DNA from: Sipunculus nudus
Lineage: Eukaryota > Annelida > Sipuncula > Golfingiida > Sipunculidae
Length of the DNA: 64,000 bases
Reading direction: 5' to 3'
Assembly: GCA_026874595.1 (NCBI GenBank)
Contig: CM049310.1
Location: 88,109,556-88,173,555, forward strand
Shown here: positions 1 to 12,083 of the stretch, piece by piece
Layout: the number at the start of each line of letters is the position of its first letter
Position numbering within the stretch: position 1 is the first letter of the stretch
The notes under the pieces: model-generated
Told to the model about the DNA's origin: nothing
Databases searched by the model: none
Seen by the model: only the letters and a program-made list of their open reading frames with translations
Made by a program: the position numbers and the translations under genes

Positions 1-1300
1 GCCTAATATAACTTTGGTCGATTTGCCCGCGGTCCTTGCTGCCAGCGATGCTTTAAGCACTGATGAGGCGCAAAGATGCACACTTTAAGTGCTTTTTCTG
101 GTGTCCCATATAGTCCAGGCGCCGTAAGAGTGGACAGGGTCCGCTGTTTATGTGAATCTGATATACCCTCGCGTAAAGTAACACGGTTCCATCAACCTAT
201 GGTCCATAGAATGATGCCTGGGTTAAATCTACACGCCGGTTAACACACGGTTTGTTGCTTAATTTGCTTTTTGTGGCAACGGTGTGTCATGAACACTTGG
301 GCCCGTGATTCTATCAAACAGATGTAGTGGTTGCACGGGTGTTTCATTCAAATCTTATGTGTGCCCGGTATTAAAGAGCATAGTTAAGGGATAATGGGGT
401 GGGCGGGGCGTCTCTTCTCAGACCGATCACGTTCACTGTCCTGTGATGGGCGATGATTGGTTGGGCGTCAACCTTCCTCGGCGTCCCATTGGTCCGCCTC
501 ACGAAAGTCCCAACCGAGATTGACAGGTGAGTAGTTTCTCAGCAGTCTATGCTTTTGCAACTTTTCTGCATGTTTTAAAACAGATTATTTTTATTTTCTA
601 CCTATCTTGCACTGAAATATGTTATTTGTCGTTTTATATTACGGATATAAAAATGCAAACTTGCCATGATTTTTTTACCCACGTGCCACTGTGATCATTC
701 ACGGCCCCTAGAAACTAGCTTTATTAGTTCGGAAGCCTTGTTTGCGCATGGATATGCTTGGAGTGCCACTCGGAACCCCGTCCAAACATTAACCATGTTG
801 GCATGCAGTGTCTAGTGCCGGGGCTAAGTGCTAAGGTTTACGCGTACATGTGTAATCTATAGAAAAATCAGGCACAATCCTGAAACTATGTGTAGACGAA
901 CTAACAGATCAGCCTTGCTTGACAAGAGGGACGACGCGCTCCCGTTTTGAGGCCCTTCGGGCGGTTCTGAAGATCTATTCAGAACTGCATTTTCAAGGAC
1001 AATATTGCACAATAGCGGGGTAAAGGGAGGGTCGTGGGGGCTTGGGTATATTTGTCATACATATATCACCTGGGGTTTAATGGATTTGATACCGTTCTAA
1101 CGTAACCGCTGTGTCGATGACATGTATGTTAACTTATATGTATATACTCTGAAGACTTTTTTTTGTTATTGAGCGTGTCAGAACTCAACAGTGAAACTTT
1201 GGATTAAGAAAATTTAATGCGTTGATTAATCTAAGTGTTGTTGTTGTTTGTATATACATGTATCATTAATTTGTAGTTTCTTTGTTTATCTGTTGCTTAT
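1..1300. other. Intergenic DNA, possible promoter and first exon
   Basis: No coding exon is recognisable in this 1.3 kb. Near 395-410 there is a GC-box-like run (GGGCGGGGC), followed by two CCAAT-type motifs around 455 and 486, and then a strong splice donor CAG|GTGAGT at about 529-537. That arrangement would suit a plus-strand GC-box/CCAAT promoter with a short non-coding first exon, but no downstream exon was found because the next 5 kb is pyrimidine repeat. The promoter reading is inference only. Confidence 0.25.
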
Positions 1301-1339
1301 TTGTCCTCTGCATGTAATTTCAACCCAACTTTCGCTTGT

Positions 1340-2716
1340 TTTCGTTTACCACATCTTTCTCCCCTTTCTTCTCTCTCACTCCTTCCTTTAGCAACGGACC
1401 AACAACGAACTTTCTTTCCTCCTCACTCTCTGTTTTCTTTCTTTCTATTTAGTCTTTCCTTTCCCCCCTCTCTCTCTTACTTTTGATCTATATCTTTCTT
1501 ATTGAGTCTTTCCTCTCTCTTTCTTCCTTTATTCTTTCTTTCTATTTAGTCTTTTCCTTCTCTTCCTCTCTCTAACTTTCTCTAACTCTCCCTCTTTTTC
1601 TTTTTTTCTTTCTTTCCATTTAGTCGCTCCCTCTTTCTTTCCCTATATCTTTCTCCCCTTTTCTTTCTTTATATTTAGTCTTCCCTCTCTCTCTCTCGCC
1701 CTTGTTTCCTCCCTCTCTCTCTCTCTCTCTCTCTAATTCTTTTAATTCTATCTGTCTATCTGTTTAGTTTTCCGCCCTCGCTCTCTCTACCCCTCTCTAT
1801 GTATTTCTGTCTGCATGTGTGTCTCCCTCCCTTTCCTCTCTCTCTATATCTATCTCCCTCGCTCTCCCCCTCTCCCTCTCTCTCTCACCCCATGCATTCT
1901 CACCTTCGCCTTTCTTTCTCTCTCTTTCGTTGTCCATCCCTCTCTCACTCTCTCGCTCTCTCTTCCTTTGTACTCTCCTCTCTCTCTTTCTTTCTCTCTC
2001 TCTGTCTTTTTTCTTTACATTTAGTCTTTCCTCTCTTCATCTATCCCTCTTACTTTTGTCTTTCTTTCATCATTTTCTATTTAGGTTTACCACCCACCCA
2101 CCCTCTCCCTCCCTCTCTCTCTCTGCCTCTCTCTATATATATCTTTCTTTCTGCATGTATATTTTCTCATCTCTCTATATCTCCCTTCCTCCCTCTCTCC
2201 CTCCCTCTCTCACTCCATTCTCTCCCACGCCTTTTCTCCATTTCTCTCACTCTCTCTCTCTTTCTCTCTTTCTCTGTCTTTCTTTCTCTCTCATTTTCTA
2301 TCCCTCTCTCACTCTCCCTATCTTTTTACCCCCTAGCTCTGTTTATTTCTTCTTGCATGACTTTCTTTCTACTTAGTCTTTCCCCTCCTCTCTCTTCCTC
2401 TCTGTCTTTCTCTATATTTTTCTCTCTGTCTGTCGCCCCCCCCCCCGCTCTCTCTCTCTCTTGCTCATTAACTCGCTCTTTCCCTTCATTTAATCTTTTA
2501 CTATTATTTTCTTTATTTCTCCCTCACCCTCGCTTGTTCTTCCTCCTATTCTTTCTCCTCCTCCCGTCTCTCTTGCTCTCTCTCTACCGCTCCACCATCA
2601 TCATCATCATCATCGCCCTCTCTTTCCCCCCTCTCTATCTCCCCTCTTCCTCCTTCTTCTGTCTCAATTTCTCCCCATTCTCTATTGTAATATCATCATC
2701 ATCATCTCCCTGTCTC
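1340..2716. repeat. Long pyrimidine (C/T) tract I
   Basis: About 1.4 kb of plus strand is almost pure C and T (CTCTC, CTTT, CCCT variants), with short interruptions such as TTTAGTC and a run of ATC triplets near 2590-2615. The opposite strand is therefore polypurine. It carries long open frames rich in Ser, Leu, Pro and Phe in all plus frames, which are composition artefacts. No gene is seen. Confidence 0.9.
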
Positions 2717-2800
2717 TTTTAATAAAAAGATGTAACACATGTATCCTCCATTCAGTTTACAAATCATGCATACAAGAATGTGGCTGTCATATAACGAGGA

Positions 2801-3052
2801 CATGTATAAATGTTCACAGTGTTAACACTATGCGGGCATCCACATGTATAAATGTTCACAGTGTTAACACTATGCGGGCATCCACATGTATAAATGTTCA
2901 CAGTGTTAACACTATGCGGGCATCCACATGTATAAATGTTCACAGTGTTAACACTATGCGGGCATCCACATGTATAAATGTTCACAGTGTTAACACTATG
3001 CGGGCATCCACATGTATAAATGTTCACAGTGTTAACACTATGCGGGCGTCCA
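2801..3052. repeat. 42-bp minisatellite, 6 copies
   Basis: Six head-to-tail copies of a 42-bp unit (starts at 2801, 2843, 2885, 2927, 2969 and 3011) are nearly identical; the last copy has one A-to-G change near its end. Each unit contains the palindrome GTTAAC and the motif GCGGGCATCC. Because 42 is divisible by three, the array is open in frames on both strands; those frames repeat one 14-residue peptide and are not genes. Confidence 0.97.
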
Positions 3053-3312
3053 CTCGTTCTGTACTCGTTAATGTGTACAATGTTAATGTGATTAAATCTT
3101 AAAGTTAATGAAGAGTAATTGAAAGTCTGAAGTGCACTGAAATAAATGTCAAGCTAGGTTTGTCCCAAAATAAAATGCATGAGAGTATTCGACAGTATGG
3201 AATTAAAAAGCCAATACAACAATATGATTTTTCAGATACCATGAAATATACACTCTATACTTTCTTTCCCCCGTCTTACTCTCTATGCATCTTCACTTTC
3301 TCCCTCCTCTCT

Positions 3313-3350
<38 letters not shown>
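3053..3350. repeat. Duplicated spacer, copy 1
   Basis: The stretch from TCCACTCGTTCTGTACTCGTT through AGTCTGAAGTGCA, ATTTTTCAGATACC and on to a short pure CT run (3317-3350) recurs in diverged form at 4408-4632. The repeated block joins a unique-looking spacer to a pyrimidine tract, so the whole locus looks like an old duplication of spacer plus tract. No gene is seen. Confidence 0.7.
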
Positions 3351-3352
<2 letters not shown>

Positions 3353-3425
3353 CGGTTGGTTCCACCTGTCTAATGCTTGTTTTTTAGTCTTGTCTTATAT
3401 TGTCTTGTTTTTCTCATCCGATGTA

Positions 3426-4260
3426 TAGTATTTCCCACTGTCCGCCTCTTCCTTTCTCCCCTCTCTCTTTCTCCCCTCTCCCCTCTCTCTTCCCCTACCC
3501 GTTCTCTGTCTTTCTCTGACTGTCTGTCTCTCTGTCTATCTCTCTGTCTCTCTCTCAATCTGTCAATGTTTTCTGTCTGTCTGTTTCTGTCTTTGTCCCT
3601 CTGTATATTTGTCTCTCTGTTTCTGTCTATCTTTTTCTCTCTCTCTGTCTCTCTCTGTCTCTGTCTCCCTCTCCTCCCTTATTCTCTCTTTCTTTCTATA
3701 TCTCTCCTACTCGATCTCCCTCCCTCCCTCTCCCTCCCTCCCCCTCTAAAACCCTCTCTCACCCCCTCTCTTTCCCTCTGTCTCTACCTCCCTCTCTTTC
3801 TTTCTATATACCTCTCCCTTTTAATTTCCCTCTCTCCCTCTTTCTTTTGTTTGTTTGTTTCCTTCTATCTATCTACATATCTCTTTCAACCCATTCCTCT
3901 CTCTATCTCTCTCTCCTCCCTTTTCTCTCTGTCCTCACTCACCTCGCTTTACCTCTCTTTCTATCTCTGTCCCTCTCGATCCCCCTCTCACTCTCTCTCT
4001 CCCACTCTCTCTATCTCTCTCTTCCCCCCCTCTCTCTCTCTCTCTCTCTCTCAATCTCCCCCTCTCTCCCCTCTCTCCCTCTCTTTCCCACTGTCTCTCC
4101 TTCTCAATCTCCCTCTTTCATTCTTTCTTTTTATCTCCCTCTCAATCTCCCTCTTTCCCCCTTTCTTCTGTTTTCTTTCTTTCTTTCTTTCGATTTAGCT
4201 CTCTCAATCTCCTCCCTCTCTCTCTCTATCTCTCTATCTTTCTTTCTCTCTCTAACATAC
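3426..4260. repeat. Long pyrimidine (C/T) tract II
   Basis: About 830 bp of nearly pure pyrimidine on the plus strand, with variant units CTCTGTCT, CCCTCTCT and TTTCTTTC. The long Ser/Leu-rich open frames here are artefacts of base composition. Confidence 0.9.
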
Positions 4261-4407
4261 TCTCAAATATACATACCGCCAACAGCTTTCTGCCAAAAGA
4301 AAACGTAACAATCTCTGCATGCATGTCAATAAAGTAATAACCACTTCCCTAAGGATAACTACTAGATATAAAAGGTCCTAAAAATGGCCACTGTCTGTGG
4401 ATATCCA

Positions 4408-4632
4408 CTCATTTTCTACTCGTTAACAAGCCGGGATCTTGTAGGGTAATGACCAGAAAATGCAAGTCTGAAGTGCATTTAAAATAAGTTCCATGAAGAA
4501 TAATCTTCAATATAGAAAATCAGTTCATTGTGTATTTCCAGATTCCACGAACGATGTACCCTGTTAATATATACCCGCTTTTCCCGTCCTGCTCTCTCTC
4601 TGTAAAGCTTCACTTCTGTCCCTCTCTTTTTA
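4408..4632. repeat. Duplicated spacer, copy 2
   Basis: Diverged copy of 3048-3340: TCCACTCATTTTCTACTCGTTAA, then GCAAGTCTGAAGTGCATTTAAAATAA, then TTTCCAGATTCCACG, then a short pyrimidine run. The stretch 4633-5250 that follows is ordinary AT-rich DNA in which no gene was recognised. Confidence 0.7.
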
Positions 4633-5261
4633 ATTCACTTTTCAAATTAAATGACTCTCAGAGAAATTGTTTCTCCTTAAGATCTCAAACAAACTGATCT
4701 CGTAAATGGCGGGAACAACCTTTATGTATTTATGCAACTGAATATTTATTTCATGGTTCTTTCATTCTCGTGAGGGCACTCTATATATTTATTTATACCT
4801 TGTATGTCGTAGTTTTATCATATTGTCATTAATTATTGTGTATAACAGGACCCTGTGGAGATTAGTCACTCTTTTCTGAACGAGTTGCCCAGTGTAAAAA
4901 TTGTTAAATTAAATTAATTAAACCAGTGCTTATTTTCTTCCAGTCTTATTCTCATCATTTATTCTTTATCAGATAAATTATAATTGATTCCTTTAAACTT
5001 TTCTTCCACTTATTCCAATATTTTGTTTTCTATCACTGTCCCTTGATTGGTTCATTCTGTCACCCTTGACTATAGCTCGTATTATAAATCCAGTATAATG
5101 TCCAAGAGTCATTCCTGCAGATGTATCTCCCTTTCCTTCTCCACTTTCAAATGTTCCGATGACATGTATGTGTATGTTTTTTTCTTGCGTCAATCTCATG
5201 CACTTTGTCCTTTTTTTATCTCCTGTTGCTTTCTCTGTCTTTTTCTCACAGTATATACATG

Positions 5262-5433
5262 GCCGTCTCTGCCGCGATCTCTCTCTCTCTTTCTATACCT
5301 TTCTCTCACTTTGTTTCTCTTTCTCTCTTTTTCCCTCAAGTGCCCTTTCTCTCATTCTTTCAGGCTGGCTTTCTTTCTCTCTCTTTCTTCTTTCTCCCTC
5401 TCTTTCTTCTTTCTCTCTCTCTTTCTTTCTTTC

Positions 5434-5479
<46 letters not shown>

Positions 5480-5520
5480 CCCATGCAAGTCCCTTTCTCT
5501 TACTCTTTAAGTCTCTCTTG

Positions 5521-5569
<49 letters not shown>

Positions 5570-5780
5570 AATCCCTTTCTCTTTCTCTTTCAGTCTCTCT
5601 CGCTCTCTCTGACTCACTCTCCCCTCTCTCTCTTTCCCTCTCTCTTTCTTTCTCTTTCTTTGTTTAAGTCCCTCTCTTTCGCTTTTCAAAAAGTTCAAGT
5701 CCTTTTTCTTTCTCTTTCTCTTTCTCTTTCAGTCTCTCCTGCACTTTCTTTCTCTTTCTCTCTCATTCTCTCTCTCTCTC

Positions 5781-5843
<63 letters not shown>

Positions 5844-6228
5844 CCTTCTCCCTCTCTTTGGCACTCCAAGTCCCCTTCTCCTCTTTCAGTCTCTCTCGTT
5901 CTCGCTCTCTCTCTCACTCTCCCCCTTTTTTCTCTTTCCCTCTCTCTCTCTCTCTTTCTTTCTCCTTCTCTCTTTCTTTCTTTCTCTCTCTTTCTTTGGT
6001 TAATCAAGCTCAAGTCCCTTTCTCTTTTCCACATTTTTTCTTTCTTCCCATTTCATTTTCTCTCTCCAAGTCCCTTTTCTTTCACTTTCAGTCTCTCTCT
6101 CACACTCTCCTTTTTTTATGTTTTTTCTTTCTTTCTTTCTCCTTCCAATCCCCTTCTCTTTTTTCTTCAGTCTCTCTCTCCCTCTCTCTCTCCCTCTCTC
6201 TCTCCCTCTCTCTCTCGCGTTGTCTTTT
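5262..6228. repeat. Long pyrimidine (C/T) tract III
   Basis: About 970 bp of plus-strand pyrimidine with pure (CT)n runs near 5446-5476, 5525-5566 and 5773-5836. It is broken at intervals by short purine-containing motifs such as CAAGTCCC and TTTCAGTCTCTC, which recur roughly every 100-200 bp and suggest an internal higher-order repeat. No gene is seen. Confidence 0.9.
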
Positions 6229-6239
6229 TATATTTTCAA

Positions 6240-9200
6240 AAAGTCAAAAAGACATAGAAATAGGAATATTACGTAGATGGTCACCTTGTTATGCTGCATA
6301 GCTTATTCATTTTCCTATTAACGTACTGCTGTTATGTCTCATTTCCAATTCTTACATGCTTCATATGATATACAGCTTAAGTCGTTGACTCGGGGATCAA
6401 ATTGTATATAACATAACTATAGGTTATATATAATTTTAGGTATGTAAATTATAAACTGCTTTATATATATTTCCAAAATTTCAATTTGAAAAAATGTACT
6501 TTAGTGTCATTCTAAAGACATGCACTGTAAAGCCACATGTACATAATATATACTCATGTAGCTAAAAACTTCCAATTCGATTTATTCTATGCAAACACCC
6601 ATGTTGACACCTATTGTAATACGCGTCTGTAGACGTGTATGCGTGTCTGTATGCACGTAAGCCGCGCGAAGACATGCAGACAGCGCAAACACGATGGCGT
6701 GCATGCATACACGCATGCGTGTCTGACTCGGCGGGGATATTGGTATACAGGCCTACTAGGTATGAGTTTTATTATTTTAAAGCATTTCCTCTCAGTTCCA
6801 TGGAACAAAACAGAAGTTATAGGTCCTATTTATTTAAAACAGAAGTTTCCATGAAACGCTCTTCATGCTTGCCTCTATAACCTTGCCCTGGATGTTTTAC
6901 ATTTCCTTTTAAGAAAGCTCCCAGTTCTAACGTAAAATATCTGACACGTGTTTCCCATCTAGTAGGTCGTGTCTTTAAAGCGAATTATCTTAACCTTGGG
7001 CCGTGTCATCTAAATGTAACAGAAGCAGTGATATTATCATTAAAAGCAACATCAATGTCCTGTTATCTTTAGATATAAAACCATCGCAAAATAATACTAG
7101 AGAACTGTTGACTTTCGAGGAATATTTATGCTGGCATGGCCGGCATTATATAAATGTTTATAATTGGAAGGCTATAAGTCACGTGGTCACTGCGCTGAAA
7201 ATATATTGTAAGAGATGCATCGGGTTTCAATGGGGCCAACATTAAGATAAAATTTGGTTTAAATGTAATAAAACTGAACGTGGCTGGGACTTCGCAGGAA
7301 GTAACACACAGTACACTGATAGAATTCATAGAAGTCATATTTATTATCATCATAATGATAAAGCGTTTGAGATAATGATATCTTATCTTGTTTTGTCGTT
7401 TGTACTCTTATGTTAAAATACGGAGGGTTTGCCAAGGAATTCTAAGCAGATGCATGTAAACACCCCACCCACCACCTTCAACAACACCCACCCATATAGC
7501 TTTATAATTATAATAATAATTACAATATTACGACACATATTTAAGAGAATGTATAATTATCTTAAACATATATGTATCTTTATCTAAGAGTAGTGGCTGA
7601 TGTATCTATATTAACTGAGGCCATATCCGCGCTATATAATTTATTTAAATAAAAAAATTATAATAATAATAATTTTCCTTCACGAACATGTGCACTGCGC
7701 AGAATGCTCGCCTGCAGTGTTCGGGAACAAAGAGCCATGCAGTATTGTGGCTTTCGCCAAATCTGAAGTTAATCTTCAACCAGGAGCTCCAAAATCATCT
7801 GAAATATAACAAAATATAGCCTCTCTTTCCAGTATACCTGACCCGCACTCTTACTCTCGGTCGTCGCCCACAGGTGTCGCCAGGTACTTGGGAGCTGGAG
7901 GAAAAGTCTATTGTGGCTGAACGTTTCACCATGAAATACTAAACTTCATCTACTGGAATCTATATTCATATATTCCTTTTTATCAAGCTTTCAAACTTTC
8001 CTACTTTTCGTACGTTTTTTTCTCTTTTTGTATGAGTCTTATTAGACCTACGTTTTCTTCAAAATACCTACTTTTTCATGCGATTTTGGTTTGCTTTGTA
8101 ACCATTTCAAAATGCCGTGGATTACAGTGAAAGGGTGCAAGTCCTATCAGACGTAAACAACTATATACGGCTGATTTAGCGCACCATGCGGTTACAAAAT
8201 TGGGGGTATAATCTGAGCACTTGCTATCAAAACTGTTTAATTATATTCTCAATAATGTCACATTTTTTATTTCAGATTTGTTCATCGAGAATGGACATGA
8301 ATATTTTTATTACTAGTCTGATTTCAAGTTTCCTCCTTGGGGCAGATTTTATTAAGGTTCGAAGGCTGGCATGCACAAAATAGACGACCAAAGCTGATTG
8401 AGACTGGAACATTGTGCGCCCATCTATGTTAGTTATAAAAAGTATCGCTAGATGTCAGCCCTTCCCGGAAGATCGTGACTTTAACCCCAACCGGCCAAGT
8501 GCGGGCAGTGTTTCACTTGTGAGCATTCCAGTTATAAAAGAAGTGTATCATGTCGTGGTATAAGAGGATTTTATTTTGTTTATTTAACTTTATAGACTAT
8601 ACAAAGGTTTGGTGGAACTATGGGTGGCGGTGGGCAATTTAAGGATTGCCAACATTTATAAAATTCATATGATGTTGTTGAAGGAACAAATCGAGATGAA
8701 ATTTCCCGTTATAGAAGCATGTATTTACGCCTTTGATAAAATGAAAGACTGAACGACCAAAGTCGCTTATAGTTATTCTTAGAATAACCATAACTATAAG
8801 GCCAAAATAAAGGTATGGTAACCAGGACTTTTTTCAGAATTCAGTGCAGGCGGGCAATTTTTTTAACCTTTTTTGTATTTTTCGATAAAAATGTCATATG
8901 ATCAGGGAAAGCACGATCATAAGATTTATTAATTTTTGCTAAAAGCACTGCATAACAAAGGAAATTTGATCAAAGTTGTATTAATTAAGATGAATATCAG
9001 AATAAAAATTTTTGATGCTTGGGGTTGAAATTGACGTGGGCGTTTCCTGAGACCCATACCTTTTTTGGCCTAACAAGTTAGGTATATTATACCTTTCAGC
9101 AACACAATGGTTTGTATTACGGATAAGCAAATGTTTGGTCTTGAACAGTCAGGGATGATGCGAAGCGTGTCCTTAGGGGGGCCATTTCCCTTATTTCTCC

Positions 9201-10405
9201 ATACATCGAGAGATATTTCAAATTATTTTCCGTTTAAGTGTTTATCAAAGCAACATCGGTCGGCAACACAATTGTGTATCAAGACAGAAAGCAGTTTGTT
9301 ACTCTCAATCAAGGCCTAATGGTCTGTTTTTAATGATATCTTTACATTTTCCGAAACTCATGTAATCAAATATTACAAATGTTCAGTTGATCCTTTACCA
9401 TCAACATACTTAATTGATTATCTTTATAAAACATTTGTTTTAACTATTGCTTATTAATTTACAAATTATAATTTTTTATTTTACATATTATTCATATGTC
9501 CTGTGAGGCAAAATATTCACCTGTCACGGATGTGGTATTGCATTATCCAGTAATATTGAATTAAAATAGCCAGACTTCATCATATAAAAGCGCCACTTGT
9601 CTTAGTAAACTGGTCCTCAAGTGCAAAGAAATGAACGGATAGGATAAGCTAATATAAATAATAAAGCCTCACTTTTACAAACATGACTGACTATAATCCA
9701 TTTTCTCGGTTACTATGTATTTGGCGGCCGTCCTATATATAATGTTAACTAATTCTATTACAATAAATTAACACACCTGAAAAAAAGTTTTTTTTTCTAT
9801 CCATCACCTCAACACATTAACTAGTATTACAATTCTTCTGTAGAGGTCACTACCAATCTTCCGTTGATATCCTCCCATAAAGATTTGCTGCTTGTATTTT
9901 GCAACAATTTTGTCGAAATTTCCGAAAAGACGGCAAATATAAAAACAATTGTTAAATACTTTGGCAGAGATGCATAGTGACAGACGGGGTATACGTTTTA
10001 CATGTTACATTTGTGCAATTGAAAAAATCACTTTGCTCAATTGATTTTTCTATGATACTCTGGTTGGATTCATATTCGCAGGATTGAAATTTCATTATTT
10101 TTTTAATTCGCAAAAATATCGTTTGCGCGGTATCACCAGAAAGCTATGCATACTAAGACTATCAGGGTTTAATGGATTTATTAACAATATATGTATACAC
10201 CTTTTTTATTTTAAAGTTTACTCATCTAGTTTCAGTTTTGGCTACCCATCCCCCAGAACTAATTATAATCCGACAATATAATTAACCAATGATTACCAAG
10301 ATCAGACCAAAATACGGATATATGTTACTCGTGGGGGGACACTGTTTTATAAACAACTCACCTTTTGTGTTCGATGTAAAAATTTAATTTAGCTTTAATC
10401 GTGAA
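6240..10405. other. AT-rich intergenic DNA, no gene recognised
   Basis: About 4.2 kb with only short chance open frames on both strands and no recognisable exon or domain. It holds an 11-bp inverted repeat (8766-8776 with 8790-8800, CTTATAGTTAT) and, next to it, a possible MITE at 8801-9069. Confidence 0.6.
8801..9069. mobile_element. Possible 269-bp MITE
   Basis: The left end reads GGCCAAAATAAAGGTATGG and the right end reads CCATACCTTTTTTGGCC, which are inverted copies apart from a two-base gap. The interior is non-coding. A target-site duplication is not clear, so this could also be a chance or older inverted repeat. Confidence 0.35.
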
Positions 10406-10411
10406 ATGTCT

Positions 10412-10880
10412 TCTTAAAGGGGCCTATTCCGATATCTGAAAGCTTTTAACTAAAGATAATCCCTGTTTAAGAACAGGCCAGAAAACCCCGATCCAACAGA
10501 ACACAGATTATTCGTTTGGTTTATATCGACATATTTATAGCAAGTGGGGGCGGCTCGTAAAAACATTAAACGACGACATCGAGTGGCCGGTCGGATGAAC
10601 TAGAGTTTGCAAAGGGCGTTTTGCAAAAAGTGACCTTCAGCTTCCGCATATATACAACCAACCATTTACCACCTTAGGATACATATATTTTGTTTATCAA
10701 CATTGGCGCATATACCGTGTTCACAACACATTTAATAGATAAAAAAGCTCATATATCCGTCACAGAGGCTTCATTGGAACTCTTCTTCTTAGGACGTTCC
10801 TTAATATGTATATGCATAGTAAGCCAGGAATAATATAAATTTTACAGAAATGGTAGGTAAATAGCAGGCTTTAACCTGCA
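10412..10880. repeat. Dispersed repeat R1, copy 1
   Basis: Begins near TTAAAGGGGCCTATTCCGAT and runs through AAAGATAATCC, GTGACCTTCAGCTTCCGCAT, GGCGCATATACCGTG, GTCACAGAGG and TTTTACAG to GGCTTTAA. The same ordered blocks occur at 33143-33640 over about 470-500 bp. Related pieces are found at 18785-19085, and the 5' motif recurs at 38430-38640 and 46850-47060. The interior is non-coding and the family is not one I can name. Confidence 0.7.
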
Positions 10881-12080
10881 TGATGCTTTTGTCTAATTGA
10901 CCTTTAACAGAAAACTGGCGGCATCTTTCGGCAATGCATGACACTGAGTCTTCAGGTCCGGCTCATCGTCAAAGGAATATAATAATCAATCATACATAAA
11001 ATGTTTAAAATTATATTTTCTGTAACGTTGAGCTTCCTGCTGGGACCACCAACGGGCGACATCTATCGGAGTGTATCTGTTTTATTTACAAAATGCCGCT
11101 ATGTCGCATATATTTTGACTCACAGACAAAAGCGATCGTTACGCCTAGTGATTGTGGAAAAAGTTTTAACCTGTGTATCCGTGTTCGCGTATTTGCGTAC
11201 TTGCGAATATACGTGCATACACATGCTGTTTTCCATGTGCGCTGTGTTTACATATGTGTGTATATGCGTATATGTACCTGAAACAACAGCGTGTACATAC
11301 GTATATGTGCGTGAAACACTATAGCTGATTTTCTATGTGGGCGTAAATGCTTATATACATGATATGGTTAAAGTATAGAGTGGTATACAGTGGGTCTAGC
11401 AGACCTTTCAAAACAAAGATGCTATACTGATGTCATTTTACGCAAAATCCCTGAGTTTAAGCAGATCCTATGCGTAAAAATCATTCCTGTGGAGATTTTC
11501 ACGCATTAAAGCACATATAAGCATATACGCTGACGGTCACATGGAAACAACACAGTTAATAAAAATCATATGGGCGATGTTTCACGCATAAACATATATA
11601 CAGACTCAGGACAACACAGTGATAGGTTAATAATTGTATCGTGATGCTAACATGTAAAAACAAGCTCATACAATATACGGAACGAATGAATAAATTCCTT
11701 TTTTAAACATCATATATTTAATCTTATACACAAGCGTATATATATGATTACATATATATGTATTATTCCATGTTTGTGTGTGCGTGGTTACATGTGTATG
11801 TCTGTGCGTGCTTCTGTATGTTCGTGTGTATCTGTATACATTGTGTATGTAGAAAATAGATAATAGACCTATAATCCAGGCAATTGTGCGCTTGGACTAA
11901 AAAGTGGCCACTCATGCACCAAAACTGTCAAAACAAGATGTTTATTACAACTACCCGGAAATGAGTACTTTCCTTTAGCATTTAAACAAAGAATCGCTGA
12001 CGAGAAATCGTTATACATTTAGACAGAGCAAGTTCACCTTTGATCAGGACTGTCGTTTAAGCAGGTCCGTCCCTGACAAG
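10881..12080. other. Intergenic DNA downstream of FABP-A
   Basis: AT- and TG-rich DNA with alternating purine-pyrimidine stretches (TGTGTATATGCG types) around 11160-11320 and 11740-11840. A minus-strand AATAAA (TTTATT on the plus strand) at about 11943 lies some 140 bp past the stop of FABP-A and is a plausible polyadenylation signal for it. The 107-residue plus-strand frame at 11001-11324 has no recognisable domain and is read as chance. Confidence 0.5.
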
Positions 12081-12083
12081 AAA

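Noticed and set aside
2801-3052. CRISPR-like array
   Set aside because: Units are contiguous with no variable spacers and the DNA is clearly animal; the same applies to 47483-48418.
2764-3102. Repeat peptides on both strands over the 42-bp array
   Set aside because: The unit is a multiple of three without stops; open on both strands for that reason alone.
1799-6301. Long Ser/Leu/Pro-rich open frames (up to 380 codons) on the plus strand and Arg/Glu-rich frames on the minus strand
   Set aside because: They lie wholly in pyrimidine tracts, occur in all frames at once and have no domain; base composition explains them.
11001-11324. 107-residue plus-strand frame with a possible signal-like start
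   Set aside because: Lies in TG/TA-rich low-complexity DNA, has no domain, and no splice or transcript signal supports it.
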